64,000 nt of DNA from Denitratimonas tolerans (GTDB taxonomy: Bacteria; Pseudomonadota; Gammaproteobacteria; Xanthomonadales; Xanthomonadaceae). Position 1 is the stretch's first letter. Each line of letters starts with the position of its first letter. This document shows, in pieces, positions 35,911 through 44,849 of the stretch. The position numbers and the translations under genes were made by a program. The stretch spans positions 1 to 64,000 of the forward strand of contig NZ_JBBDHC010000003.1 of assembly GCF_037203605.1 (NCBI RefSeq). Direction: 5' to 3'. The notes beneath the pieces were generated by a model. That model made no database searches. It was not told where the DNA came from and worked only from the letters and a program-made list of their open reading frames with translations.

Positions 35911-36453
35911 TCAGGGCCGCCGCGCGAGCCAGTCGGCGCGGCCCTGGCCCCAGACATCCACGAGATGATTCTCGTAAGGCGACGGCAGCGACGACTGGCG
36001 CAGCAGCGTCGAACCCAGACGCTGCGCCACGCGCCGGGAGGCGACGTTTTCCGGCACGATGCAGTGCACGAAGTCGCTCCAGCCAAGGTTCCCCAGCGCC
36101 CAGTCGATCGCCGCACGGGCCGCCTCGGTGGCGAAACCCCGGCCCCAGACCACGCGCCGGAACGACCAGCCGATCTCGTTGCCCGGCCAGCCTTCCGGCC
36201 GCCACGGCCCGCACTGGCCGAGCCATTCGCCACTGGCCTTGTCCAGCACCGAGAACATCCCGAAGCCCTGCACCGCCCAGGCACCGGGCTGCTGCAGGAA
36301 CTTGCGCCATGCCGCCGGGCGCGATGCCTGCCCGCCGATATGGCGCGCGGCATCCTCGTCGCCGAGCAACTCCGCATAGCCATCGAAGTCTTCGATGCGC
36401 GGCGGACGCAGCAGCAGGCGTCCGGTCTCGACGCGCAGGTCGAAGACGCTCAT
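35911..36453 (-). CDS. GNAT family N-acetyltransferase (RimJ/RimL-like)
   Basis: The 180-residue product has RLLLRPPRIEDFDGYAELLGDEDAARHIGG at the N-terminus, then the acetyl-CoA binding region GWSFRRVVWGRGFATEAARAAIDWAL and VPENVASRRVAQRLGSTLL, typical of Acetyltransf_3. It probably acetylates a protein or small-molecule amine. It starts 13 bp downstream of gcdH on the same strand and ends 18 bp from the convergent PDZ gene. Confidence 0.9.
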   Translation of the reverse strand: MSVFDLRVETGRLLLRPPRIEDFDGYAELLGDEDAARHIGGQASRPAAWRKFLQQPGAWAVQGFGMFSVLDKASGEWLGQCGPWRPEGWPGNEIGWSFRRVVWGRGFATEAARAAIDWALGNLGWSDFVHCIVPENVASRRVAQRLGSTLLRQSSLPSPYENHLVDVWGQGRADWLARRP

Positions 36454-36466
36454 CGAGGCATCCTGA

Positions 36467-37630
36467 TCAGAACGCGCTGATGCCGGTCAGCTCGCGCCCG
36501 ATCACCAGCTGGTGCACGGTTTCCGTGCCCTCGTAGGTGATGACCGACTCCAGATTCAGCGCGTGGCGGATCGGGCAATGCTCGGTGGTGATGCCGGCAC
36601 CACCCAGAAGGTCGCGCGCATCGCGCGCGATGTCGATGGCCATGCGCACGTTGTTCCACTTCGCCAGCGACACCTGCTGCGGCTGCATCGCACCCGCATC
36701 CTTGAGCCGGCCCAGCTGCAGGCTCAGCAGCTGCGCCAGGGTGATGCGCCGCGCCATGTCGGCCAGGCGCAGCTGCACCGCCTGGGTGGCGGCAATCGGG
36801 CGACCGAACAGCACGCGTTCCTTGGTGTAGTCCGTGGCCTCGGTGAGGCAGGCAATTGCCGCGCCGATCGGCCCCCAGGTAATGCCGTAGCGCGCCTGCG
36901 TCAGGCAGCCGAGCGGGCCTTTCAGCCCCTTCACGTTGGGCAGGCGGTTGGCGTCGGGGATGCGCACGTTGTCGAAGTACAGCGCCGACGTCACCGAGGC
37001 GCGCAGGCTCATCTTGTGCTTGATTTCCTGCGCGGTGAACCCGGCCGTGTCGGTCGGCACGATGAAGCCCTGGATGCCGTCTTCGGTCTGCGCCCAGACG
37101 ATGGCGATATGGGCCAGGTTGCCGTTGGTGATCCACATCTTGGAGCCGTTGATGACCCAGTCGCCGCCGTCCTTCCTCGCGTGCGTCTTCATGTTCGCCG
37201 GGTCGGAGCCACCGTGCGGTTCAGTCAGGCCGAAGCAGCCGATGACTTCGCCCGCGGCCATGCGCGGCAGCCACTGGCGCTTCTGCTCCTCGGTGCCGTA
37301 GGCGAAGATCGGATACATGCACAGCGAGCTTTGCACCGAGGCGAAGCTGCGCAGGCCCGAATCGCCGCGCTCCAGCTCCTGGCAGATGAGGCCGTAGCTC
37401 ACCGCGTTGAGGCCCGCGCCGCCGTACTCTTCCGGCAGGGTTGCGCCCAGAAGGCCCAGACCCGCGATCTCCGGGATCAGCTCCTTCGGGAAGCGGCCTT
37501 CATCGAAACAGGCACCGATGATCGGCAGCACCTTCTCGTCCGTGAAGCGGGCCACGCTGTCCTTGACCGCACGCTCCTCCTCGCTGAGCAGGGAACGGAT
37601 ATCGAAAAGGTCGGTGCGGTCCAGGGCCAT
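36467..37630 (-). CDS. gcdH: Glutaryl-CoA dehydrogenase
   Basis: A protein of 387 residues from ATG 37630; an in-frame TTG at 37639 is less likely. Typical acyl-CoA dehydrogenase motifs appear, including CFGLTEPHGGSDPANMKTHARKDG and QARYGITWGPIGAAIACLTEATDYTKERVLFGRPI, with the catalytic glutamate at about 367 in TYEGTETVHQ. It oxidises and decarboxylates glutaryl-CoA to crotonyl-CoA in lysine and tryptophan breakdown. The GNAT gene follows at 13 bp. A 179-bp gap separates it from the divergent DUF6116 gene. Confidence 0.93.
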   Translation of the reverse strand: MALDRTDLFDIRSLLSEEERAVKDSVARFTDEKVLPIIGACFDEGRFPKELIPEIAGLGLLGATLPEEYGGAGLNAVSYGLICQELERGDSGLRSFASVQSSLCMYPIFAYGTEEQKRQWLPRMAAGEVIGCFGLTEPHGGSDPANMKTHARKDGGDWVINGSKMWITNGNLAHIAIVWAQTEDGIQGFIVPTDTAGFTAQEIKHKMSLRASVTSALYFDNVRIPDANRLPNVKGLKGPLGCLTQARYGITWGPIGAAIACLTEATDYTKERVLFGRPIAATQAVQLRLADMARRITLAQLLSLQLGRLKDAGAMQPQQVSLAKWNNVRMAIDIARDARDLLGGAGITTEHCPIRHALNLESVITYEGTETVHQLVIGRELTGISAF

Positions 37631-37809
37631 GGCGTTCAACTCGTGGGAGTGGATGGGATTTTCCGGCCCGCGCGGGCCATGGAAAGCCGCTCATTCTACC
37701 AGCGCACGCGCCGAAGGTCCGCAGCGCATGAACGAAAAAGCCCCGCCCGCTTGCATCGACGCGCGCCCTTCCCCACTGTGGATGGCATCCCCCGCTGCCG
37801 GAGGCTTCG

Positions 37810-38037
37810 ATGGCCAATCCACTGCTCGCTCCCGTCCTCGGCTGGCTCGGACGCCTGCGCCACCCGCAGCTCTTCCTTGTCGCCGGCGCGCTGTTCCTGG
37901 TCGACATCGTGGTGCCGGATGTCGTTCCTTTCGTGGACGAAATCCTGCTCGCCTCCCTGACGCTGTGGCTGGGCGGCCGGCGCAAGGACCGGCGCGACGC
38001 GGCGGCCGGCGAAGAGAAGACCGTGCGCCCCTCGTGA
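37810..38037 (+). CDS. Small membrane protein (DUF6116-like)
   Basis: A 75-residue product with the N-terminal amphipathic MANPLLAPVLGWLGRLRHPQLFLVAGALFLVDIVVPDVVPFVDEILLASLTLWLGGRRK, one or two membrane segments and a basic C-tail. It resembles the small DUF6116 family found in xanthomonads. Its stop overlaps the GTG start of the TatD gene, so both are co-translated. Function is unknown. Confidence 0.7.
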   Translation: MANPLLAPVLGWLGRLRHPQLFLVAGALFLVDIVVPDVVPFVDEILLASLTLWLGGRRKDRRDAAAGEEKTVRPS

Positions 38038-38816
38038 GCCTCACCGACAGCCACTGCCACATCGACGCGCCCGAGTTCGACGCCGACCGCGCCGAACTCC
38101 TCGCGCGCGCCGCGGCCGCCGGCGTCACCCGCATCATCGCGCCGGCAATCAGCGCCGCAGGCTGGCCCAGGCTGCGGGAAATCGCCCGCGCCTTCCCGCA
38201 GGTCGCGCCGGCCTGGGGCCTGCACCCGATGTATCTGGCCGAGCACCGGCCCGAGCACATCGCGCACCTGCGCGAATGGGTCGAACGCGAACGCCCCGTC
38301 GCCATCGGCGAGTGCGGCCTGGACTTCTTCGTCGAAGGGCTCGATCCCGACACCCAGCGCGAGTTCCTCATCGGACAACTTCGGCTGGCGCGCGAGTTCG
38401 ACCTGCCGGTCATCCTCCACGCCCGCCGCGCCGTGGACGAAGTCACCGCGCTCCTGCGCCGCATCGGCGGACTGCGCGGCGTGGTGCACAGCTTTTCCGG
38501 CAGCCGCCAGCAGGCCGAGACCCTGTGCGGGATGGGCTTCCTTCTCGGCATTGGCGGCCCCGTCACCTACGACCGCGCCAACCGCCTGCGCAGCCTCGCG
38601 GCCACGCTCCCGATCTCCCATCTCCTGCTCGAAACCGACGCCCCGGACCAACCGGATTCGGCCATCCGCGGCCAGCGCAACGAACCGGCGCGCCTGCGCG
38701 CGATCGCCGAGGCGATTGCCGAACTGCGCGGGGAAACCGTCGAGCACGTGGTGCGCCAGACGGCCACCAATGCCGCGGCCCTGTTCAACCTGCCGGGTAC
38801 TGCATCGCAGGTGTAA
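38034..38816 (+). CDS. TatD-family metal-dependent hydrolase (DNase)
   Basis: A protein of 260 residues from GTG 38034. TatD motifs are complete: DSHCHID, WGLHPMYL, AIGECGLDFFVEGLDPDTQREFLIGQLRLAREFDLPVILHARRA, VHSFSGSR, GIGGPVTYDR and LLLETDAPDQPD. TatD proteins are metal-dependent exonucleases with roles in DNA repair or in degrading modified DNA/RNA. It is the last gene before the CRISPR array (109 bp), but the array is transcribed from the other strand, so there is no evident regulatory link. Confidence 0.92.
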   Translation: MSLTDSHCHIDAPEFDADRAELLARAAAAGVTRIIAPAISAAGWPRLREIARAFPQVAPAWGLHPMYLAEHRPEHIAHLREWVERERPVAIGECGLDFFVEGLDPDTQREFLIGQLRLAREFDLPVILHARRAVDEVTALLRRIGGLRGVVHSFSGSRQQAETLCGMGFLLGIGGPVTYDRANRLRSLAATLPISHLLLETDAPDQPDSAIRGQRNEPARLRAIAEAIAELRGETVEHVVRQTATNAAALFNLPGTASQV

Positions 38817-38924
38817 TTCCTCCGCTCCGCAAGACGCAGCGCCGCCGTTGCAGAGCGGACCCGCACGATCGATCAGTCACGCGCCACGCCCTGAACCCGC
38901 GACGGCCGTGACCGTGAGCGACCC

Positions 38925-41900
38925 GATTAAATCCGCGCCCGGCCTGATCAGGCCGGGCGACAGGAGGCCCTCGAGCGCGGCCGGCAGCTCGAAGGTGTTT
39001 CAATCCGCGCCCGGCCTGATCAGGCCGGGCGACGCCCAGTCGATGCCGGTGTGGCGCTGGGCGCAGTCGTTTCAATCCGCGCCCGGCCTGATCAGGCCGG
39101 GCGACATGACCCCCGCCCGCCGCCGCGAAATCCTCACCGTTTCAATCCGCGCCCGGCCTGATCAGGCCGGGCGACCAGGGATTCGATGCCGGCCATCAGT
39201 CGGCCACCCGGTTTCAATCCGCGCCCGGCCTGATCAGGCCGGGCGACATGCAATCCCATCTACACCGGCCGGCAGGTTTGGTTTCAATCCGCGCCCGGCC
39301 TGATCAGGCCGGGCGACTGTAGGAGCGCGCCTGTCCTCGCCAGACTTCCGCGTTTCAATCCGCGCCCGGCCTGATCAGGCCGGGCGACCCGACCGCAGTA
39401 CGTCACCGACGACGACCGGGCGTTTCAATCCGCGCCCGGCCTGATCAGGCCGGGCGACCCGCGCCGGCGGGTGAAGCTATCGGCGAAGGCTTGTTTCAAT
39501 CCGCGCCCGGCCTGATCAGGCCGGGCGACCACCCAGCGGTGCGCGTACATGTCGCGCCCGAGGTTTCAATCCGCGCCCGGCCTGATCAGGCCGGGCGACG
39601 AGCGACGGCAAGGCGCTGTTCCACGCCGACCACAAGTTTCAATCCGCGCCCGGCCTGATCAGGCCGGGCGACGTTGAGGACTTCGGCCCTTGCTGGCTGC
39701 GCGCGCAGGTTTCAATCCGCGCCCGGCCTGATCAGGCCGGGCGACTCGAGCCGGGCAGCGTGCGCTGCACCTGGCTGGCGTTTCAATCCGCGCCCGGCCT
39801 GATCAGGCCGGGCGACACGGGACGCTCGGGCTGGACGAAAGCATGGACGTTGTTTCAATCCGCGCCCGGCCTGATCAGGCCGGGCGACTTGCGACCGCGC
39901 CGCTGTGCGCGTGCTGGAGGGTGTGTTTCAATCCGCGCCCGGCCTGATCAGGCCGGGCGACCGCGCGGACAGCGCGGTGAGCCCCTTGGGGGTGACGTTT
40001 CAATCCGCGCCCGGCCTGATCAGGCCGGGCGACCCGGGTGCGGTCAGCCTGCAGCCGCAGGATCCGGTTTCAATCCGCGCCCGGCCTGATCAGGCCGGGC
40101 GACCGATGCGGTGGTGGATGACGACGCTGGTCTGATCGTTTCAATCCGCGCCCGGCCTGATCAGGCCGGGCGACACTCGCGCAGGTTGGCGGTGGTGACG
40201 GCCGACCAGTTTCAATCCGCGCCCGGCCTGATCAGGCCGGGCGACGCTGCCGGGCCGAAAGATTCAGCGCGGCGTCTGGTTTCAATCCGCGCCCGGCCTG
40301 ATCAGGCCGGGCGACCAGAGCCAACGCCATATTGATGGCGGCAGCGCCTGTTTCAATCCGCGCCCGGCCTGATCAGGCCGGGCGACCTTCCAGCCGGTGT
40401 GCAGCGCGCTTGCATCATCGTGTTTCAATCCGCGCCCGGCCTGATCAGGCCGGGCGACTGAAAGCAAACCGCAGTATCCGTGGTTCTCTCCGGTTTCAAT
40501 CCGCGCCCGGCCTGATCAGGCCGGGCGACTGGTACTCACGCGCTTCATCCGTCTCCAACTGGATGTTTCAATCCGCGCCCGGCCTGATCAGGCCGGGCGA
40601 CCGCGAGAGCGTCAGGTCGCCGTATTGCGAAAGCGAGTTTCAATCCGCGCCCGGCCTGATCAGGCCGGGCGACAAGGTCAGCCGTAACATTTTTTGTAAT
40701 AGGCTCGTTTCAATCCGCGCCCGGCCTGATCAGGCCGGGCGACACCTTCGGCAAGGACATGGGGCTGATGCTCGACAAGTTTCAATCCGCGCCCGGCCTG
40801 ATCAGGCCGGGCGACCTGCTCAACAAGGACCGCGTCGGCACTCGCGAAGTTTCAATCCGCGCCCGGCCTGATCAGGCCGGGCGACAATGCCATCGTCATC
40901 CCCCCCCCATCAACACGCGGTTTCAATCCGCGCCCGGCCTGATCAGGCCGGGCGACCGGCAGGCCGCCCAAGCATCGCTTTTTGAGTGATGTTTCAATCC
41001 GCGCCCGGCCTGATCAGGCCGGGCGACGGGGCCAAGGGCCACAAGGAGCTTTGCGTTTACGAGTTTCAATCCGCGCCCGGCCTGATCAGGCCGGGCGACC
41101 GAGCCACCGGCGGCGGGAAACGGCATGTCGCGGTTTCAATCCGCGCCCGGCCTGATCAGGCCGGGCGACCTTTCCGCACTGGCGCGCCATCATCCCGATC
41201 TTGTTTCAATCCGCGCCCGGCCTGATCAGGCCGGGCGACGACTGCCGTCGATCTTGGCGCGAGCATCGACAAGGTGTTTCAATCCGCGCCCGGCCTGATC
41301 AGGCCGGGCGACCCAAAGTCGGCCTCGCACCGCGCATCATCACCCTGGTTTCAATCCGCGCCCGGCCTGATCAGGCCGGGCGACCACCATGACCTTGCTG
41401 CGCGTGACCATATTGATGTTTCAATCCGCGCCCGGCCTGATCAGGCCGGGCGACACACGCTATGCCGCACATTGCGCACAAATTGACCAGTTTCAATCCG
41501 CGCCCGGCCTGATCAGGCCGGGCGACAAACCGCTTGGCCGAGGCCGCCACTCACAAGCGTGTTTCAATCCGCGCCCGGCCTGATCAGGCCGGGCGACACG
41601 AGGCGCGCGCGCGCAACGATGCGCGGAAAGGTTTCAATCCGCGCCCGGCCTGATCAGGCCGGGCGACATGGCGGTCAGAACATCCGTAGTATCAAACATC
41701 AGTTTCAATCCGCGCCCGGCCTGATCAGGCCGGGCGACTTTGGGAGGGCATGCAGGCGGTACAGGCCGGGCGCGTTTCAATCCGCGCCCGGCCTGATCAG
41801 GCCGGGCGACCCCGCTGTCGCCGTCCCAGGCGCCGGGGTGGCGGATGTTTCAATCCGCGCCCGGCCTGATCAGGCCGGGCGACTTTCGTGGGGTCATGTC

Positions 41901-42457
41901 GGCAGACATTGTTAATAAGGTTTCAATCCGCGCCCGGCCTGATCAGGCCGGGCGACGCGTGATGCGCGCGCCAAGGCGCGAGAGCTCCAGGTGTTTCAAT
42001 CCGCGCCCGGCCTGATCAGGCCGGGCGACGGGGCGCGTGCTCCGTCATCAAGACCGAGGCCGCGTTTCAATCCGCGCCCGGCCTGATCAGGCCGGGCGAC
42101 CAATGTGGGGCGAGTACATCCTGCGGTTCGTCAAGTTTCAATCCGCGCCCGGCCTGATCAGGCCGGGCGACGTCCCCAAGGCTGTCTATGACCAAGACTT
42201 GCCCGGAGTTTCAATCCGCGCCCGGCCTGATCAGGCCGGGCGACGCCGGGCCGCGCCGAAGCGCTGATTGCCGGCTGGTTTCAATCCGCGCCCGGCCTGA
42301 TCAGGCCGGGCGACCTACAGCGCAGCGGCGGCGGCTGGCATTGCTCAGGTTTCAATCCGCGCCCGGCCTGATCAGGCCGGGCGACAGCCAGAGCCGGCTG
42401 CTGATGACTTCGAGGACACGGTTTCAATCCGCGCCCGGCCTGATCAGGCCGGGCGAC
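38925..42457 (-). CRISPR. Type I-C CRISPR array, 50 repeats and 49 spacers
   Basis: Fifty copies of a 37-nt repeat at 38925-38961 through 42421-42457, separated by unique spacers of 33-36 nt. On the plus strand the unit begins GTTTCAATCC and ends GGGCGAC; on the minus strand it ends GGATTGAAAC, the standard 3' end of type I-C repeats, so the array is transcribed on the minus strand like the cas genes. The leader side is therefore next to cas2. All repeats I could read are identical except the leader-distal one at 38925, where GTTTC is replaced by GATTA, the usual decay of the oldest repeat. Positions 26-3 of the minus-strand unit form a perfect 24-nt palindrome. Confidence 0.98.
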
Positions 42458-42643
42458 TCCACCATCCCAAGTTACTGATCGGGCTGGGGATGCTGACAAG
42501 TATCCGCGAACCTTGCAAAAATGTGGAGGGATTGTGCCGGCAGGCGGTACGGTGGCACATTCATGTTCCTTTGAAAACAATATCTTGCGACGATGCGCGA
42601 GTCTGACGGGAAATTCCCGGTCGCTGGGGGTTCGCGCGCACCA
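42458..42643 (-). promoter_or_regulatory. CRISPR leader
   Basis: 186 bp between the cas2 stop and the first repeat, with no gene. On the minus strand it contains AT-richer patches (CAAGATATTGTTTTCAAAGG, CCACATTTTTGCAAGG) unlike the surrounding GC-rich DNA. The palindrome CGGGAAATTCCCG lies at 42607-42619. The leader should carry the array promoter and the Cas1-Cas2 integration signals. Confidence 0.75.
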
Positions 42644-42934
42644 TCACACAACGAGCGGCCCATCGAAGTCTATCGCGCGGAAGCGGCCGTGTTCGCGGAC
42701 GTGCAGTTCCACCGGCTCAGTAAGCCGATAGAACCGCAGGCAGTCCTCATCGGCATTGATGATGGCCAGCAACTGTCGCTCCAACTCTTCGAACTGCCGG
42801 CTGTCCACCTGACACTCGAACACGGACTTCTGCACGCGCTGGCCAATCGCTTCACACGCTTTGGCCACCCTTCGCAGCCGGCGTCTTCCTTCACGCGATT
42901 CGGTAGCCACGTCATAGCAGACGATCACCAGCAT
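42644..42934 (-). CDS. cas2: CRISPR-associated endonuclease Cas2
   Basis: The 96-residue product starts MLVIVCYDVATESREGRRRLRRVAKACEAIGQRVQKSVFECQVD, with the conserved acidic residue Asp8 and the ferredoxin-like fold. It forms the Cas1-Cas2 integrase that inserts new spacers. The ATG at 42934 lies 4 bp after the cas1 stop; a longer in-frame upstream start would run into cas1. Last gene of the operon, followed by the leader. Confidence 0.96.
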   Translation of the reverse strand: MLVIVCYDVATESREGRRRLRRVAKACEAIGQRVQKSVFECQVDSRQFEELERQLLAIINADEDCLRFYRLTEPVELHVREHGRFRAIDFDGPLVV

Positions 42935-42938
42935 TGCG

Positions 42939-43982
42939 CTACCTCGAAACGAACGGAAGGTATGCAGGAACATCACCGCGCAGGGTGCGGGCAAGCAGCC
43001 GCGCCTGGATCATCGGCAAGATGCCGATGGGAACCTGCGTATCCAGCAGGGGGTGGGTAAGCGTGTCTTTCTTGCGCTCCTGCCAGGCGACGCTGATGGC
43101 ACGGCGGGCATCGTCTGCCAGCAGCACTCCGCCACCCTCGGTGATACGAAAGTCGCCGTGTTTGAGCTGGCCGCGATTGACCAGCGTCAGCGCCATGCGG
43201 TCGGCCAGCACGCTGCGGAATTCTTCCACCACATCCAGCGCCAGCGCTGGGCGCCCTGGACGGAGCACATGCAGATAACCTGCCTGTGGGTCCAGCCCGA
43301 CGCTTTCCAGCGCGCTGCGGCAATCGTGGGTGAGCAGAGTGTAAAGATAGGAAAGCAGTGCATTCATGCGATCTCTGGGTGGCCGCCGGTGCCGCCCCGC
43401 GAGGCCGAAATGCTCGCGTGTGGCCGGTTTGAGCACTGCGTTGAGCGCCGAGAAGTAGGTTCGTGCGGCTTCGCCCTCCACGCCGCGCAGCGCGTCCATG
43501 TTCCCGACCACCGCCGCCGTGCGCAGCGACGCGTCGAATTTCTGGACGGCGGCGCTCAACGCCTGCCTGTCCTCCTCGTCCGTGGATTCACGCGCGCCGC
43601 GCTGCAGCAGGGTGCGGCTGTTGCGCAGCTTGCCGGCGACAAAGGATCGCGCCAGACTGAGGGCTTTCGCATCGTCGAGCAGGGCATCGTGCTGGGCGCG
43701 CCGCAGCAGGATGTTGCCCGATACCGGTCCTTCCACCCGGGCGGTGAAGCGGCCATTGCGATCCAGCAGCGTGATCGTGATGCCCTGCGCGGCGCAGCGC
43801 GCGATCAAGGCAGGAGAGACCAGCACATCGCCAAAAACCACAATGCCGCCAATGTGATGCAGCGGTACCCGCAGTCTCGTCTCGCGCTCGATTTCGATGC
43901 GCACGGTGTCATTGTCCAGATGCAGGTAGCTGCCGCCGGTCATCACGTACAACGTATTGAGCACCTGCCAGGCGTCGCTCAC
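42939..43982 (-). CDS. cas1: CRISPR-associated endonuclease Cas1 (type I-C)
   Basis: A protein of 347 residues from GTG 43982, with the GTGA overlap to the cas4 stop. The catalytic set is complete: Glu169 in GVEGEAARTYF, His238 in GYLHVLRPGRPALALDVVEEFR, and Asp250/Glu253. It integrates protospacers at the leader end together with Cas2. The N-terminal sequence (LNTLYVMTGGSYLHLDNDTVRIE) is of the I-C type. Confidence 0.97.
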   Translation of the reverse strand: MSDAWQVLNTLYVMTGGSYLHLDNDTVRIEIERETRLRVPLHHIGGIVVFGDVLVSPALIARCAAQGITITLLDRNGRFTARVEGPVSGNILLRRAQHDALLDDAKALSLARSFVAGKLRNSRTLLQRGARESTDEEDRQALSAAVQKFDASLRTAAVVGNMDALRGVEGEAARTYFSALNAVLKPATREHFGLAGRHRRPPRDRMNALLSYLYTLLTHDCRSALESVGLDPQAGYLHVLRPGRPALALDVVEEFRSVLADRMALTLVNRGQLKHGDFRITEGGGVLLADDARRAISVAWQERKKDTLTHPLLDTQVPIGILPMIQARLLARTLRGDVPAYLPFVSR

Positions 43983-44602
43983 GGTTCACCTCCGAACAAT
44001 TCCGCCAGGTGGCGCGCGTAGCGCACTTGATCATCGACGATGGCCGGTTGGCACAGCTCCTTGAGCGAACAGTTGCGGCAGCGCTTGTCGTTCACCGGCG
44101 GCGGCAGAACCGGAGAAGCAAGCATGTCCCGAATGGCTGCGATGGCAGAAACCACGTCGGCACGAAGCGCCGTGTCGATCTTCACTTCGCGCCGACGCCG
44201 CGAGCTGAAATGAAACAGCGCACCGACGGGCACGACATGGCCGGTCATCTCCTCCAGACACATGGCCTGCGCCGCGAGCTGCAGCTCATCATGACGCTGG
44301 GTACGGCGCGGGCCGTGCTTGTATTCGACAGGATACGGCGAGCCATCAGATCCGAACTCGACCAGATCCGCCTTTCCGACCAAGCCCAGCCGATCGCTCC
44401 ACAGCGGCATGGCGCGCTCGATCCGCACCGTGCCATCGCGCTCGGCCCCGGGCTGGTCCACGAGTGCGTGGACGGCACGGCCACGCGAGGTGTATACATT
44501 TTCAGAGAACACTTGCTCCATGTGGATCAGGGCGCACTGGCGCGGACAGTAGCTCCAGTGCTGGAGCGCGGAAATGGCTATGGGAGCGATATCCTCGTCC
44601 AC
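43979..44602 (-). CDS. cas4: CRISPR-associated exonuclease Cas4 (type I-C)
   Basis: A protein of 207 residues from GTG 44602, starting DEDIAPIAISALQHWSYCPRQC. The iron-sulfur cluster ligands are Cys19 or Cys23 with Cys175, Cys178 and Cys184 (CRNCSLKELC). RecB-nuclease residues Asp79 (GKADLVEF) and Glu93/Lys95 (VEYKHG) are present. Cas4 trims prespacers and selects the PAM during adaptation. It starts 16 bp after the stop of the hicA-like gene. An upstream in-frame start at 44647 would overlap that gene and lengthen the protein beyond the usual size. Confidence 0.94.
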   Translation of the reverse strand: MDEDIAPIAISALQHWSYCPRQCALIHMEQVFSENVYTSRGRAVHALVDQPGAERDGTVRIERAMPLWSDRLGLVGKADLVEFGSDGSPYPVEYKHGPRRTQRHDELQLAAQAMCLEEMTGHVVPVGALFHFSSRRRREVKIDTALRADVVSAIAAIRDMLASPVLPPPVNDKRCRNCSLKELCQPAIVDDQVRYARHLAELFGGEP

Positions 44603-44618
44603 GGTTCCATCCGAACAA

Positions 44619-44849
44619 TCATTCCAGCAAGTCTGCCCGGCCCACACCCAATCGCGCCGCTACATCGTCGGGCACAGCGGCCAGGGTGCCGACCCGCAGC
44701 GACGAATGAAGCGACACGGCGAGGTGATGCTCGGGGTGATCGCGCAAGGTCAAGCGCACATGGCTGCCCACCTGACGTGCCTTGCCGTAGCCGATCCGCG
44801 CCAAGGTGCGGATCAGCGCATCGCCATCCAGATCGTGCGGCAACTTCAC
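44619..44849 (-). CDS. HicA-like mRNA interferase toxin inside the cas operon
   Basis: A 76-residue protein with the HicA double-stranded-RNA-binding-like fold: ALIRTLARIGYGKARQVGSHVRLTLRDHPEHHLAVSLHSSLRVGTLAAVPDDVAARLG. The conserved catalytic histidine is His30 in VGSH. HicA toxins cleave mRNA and are blocked by HicB. Its ATG overlaps the HicB-like stop (ATGA), and its stop is 16 bp before cas4. All genes lie on the same strand as the cas operon. No function in CRISPR biology is established; the family assignment is by eye. Confidence 0.78.
   Translation of the reverse strand: MKLPHDLDGDALIRTLARIGYGKARQVGSHVRLTLRDHPEHHLAVSLHSSLRVGTLAAVPDDVAARLGVGRADLLE

Noticed and set aside
39760..42478. 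Chains of short open frames across the CRISPR array repeating IRARPDQAGR-like or SAPGLIRPGD peptides
   Set aside because: They are translations of the repeat itself, not repeat proteins.
44603..44647. A longer N-terminus for Cas4 starting at 44647
   Set aside because: It would overlap the HicA-like gene and add 15 residues that look unlike Cas4; the GTG at 44602 gives the normal length.
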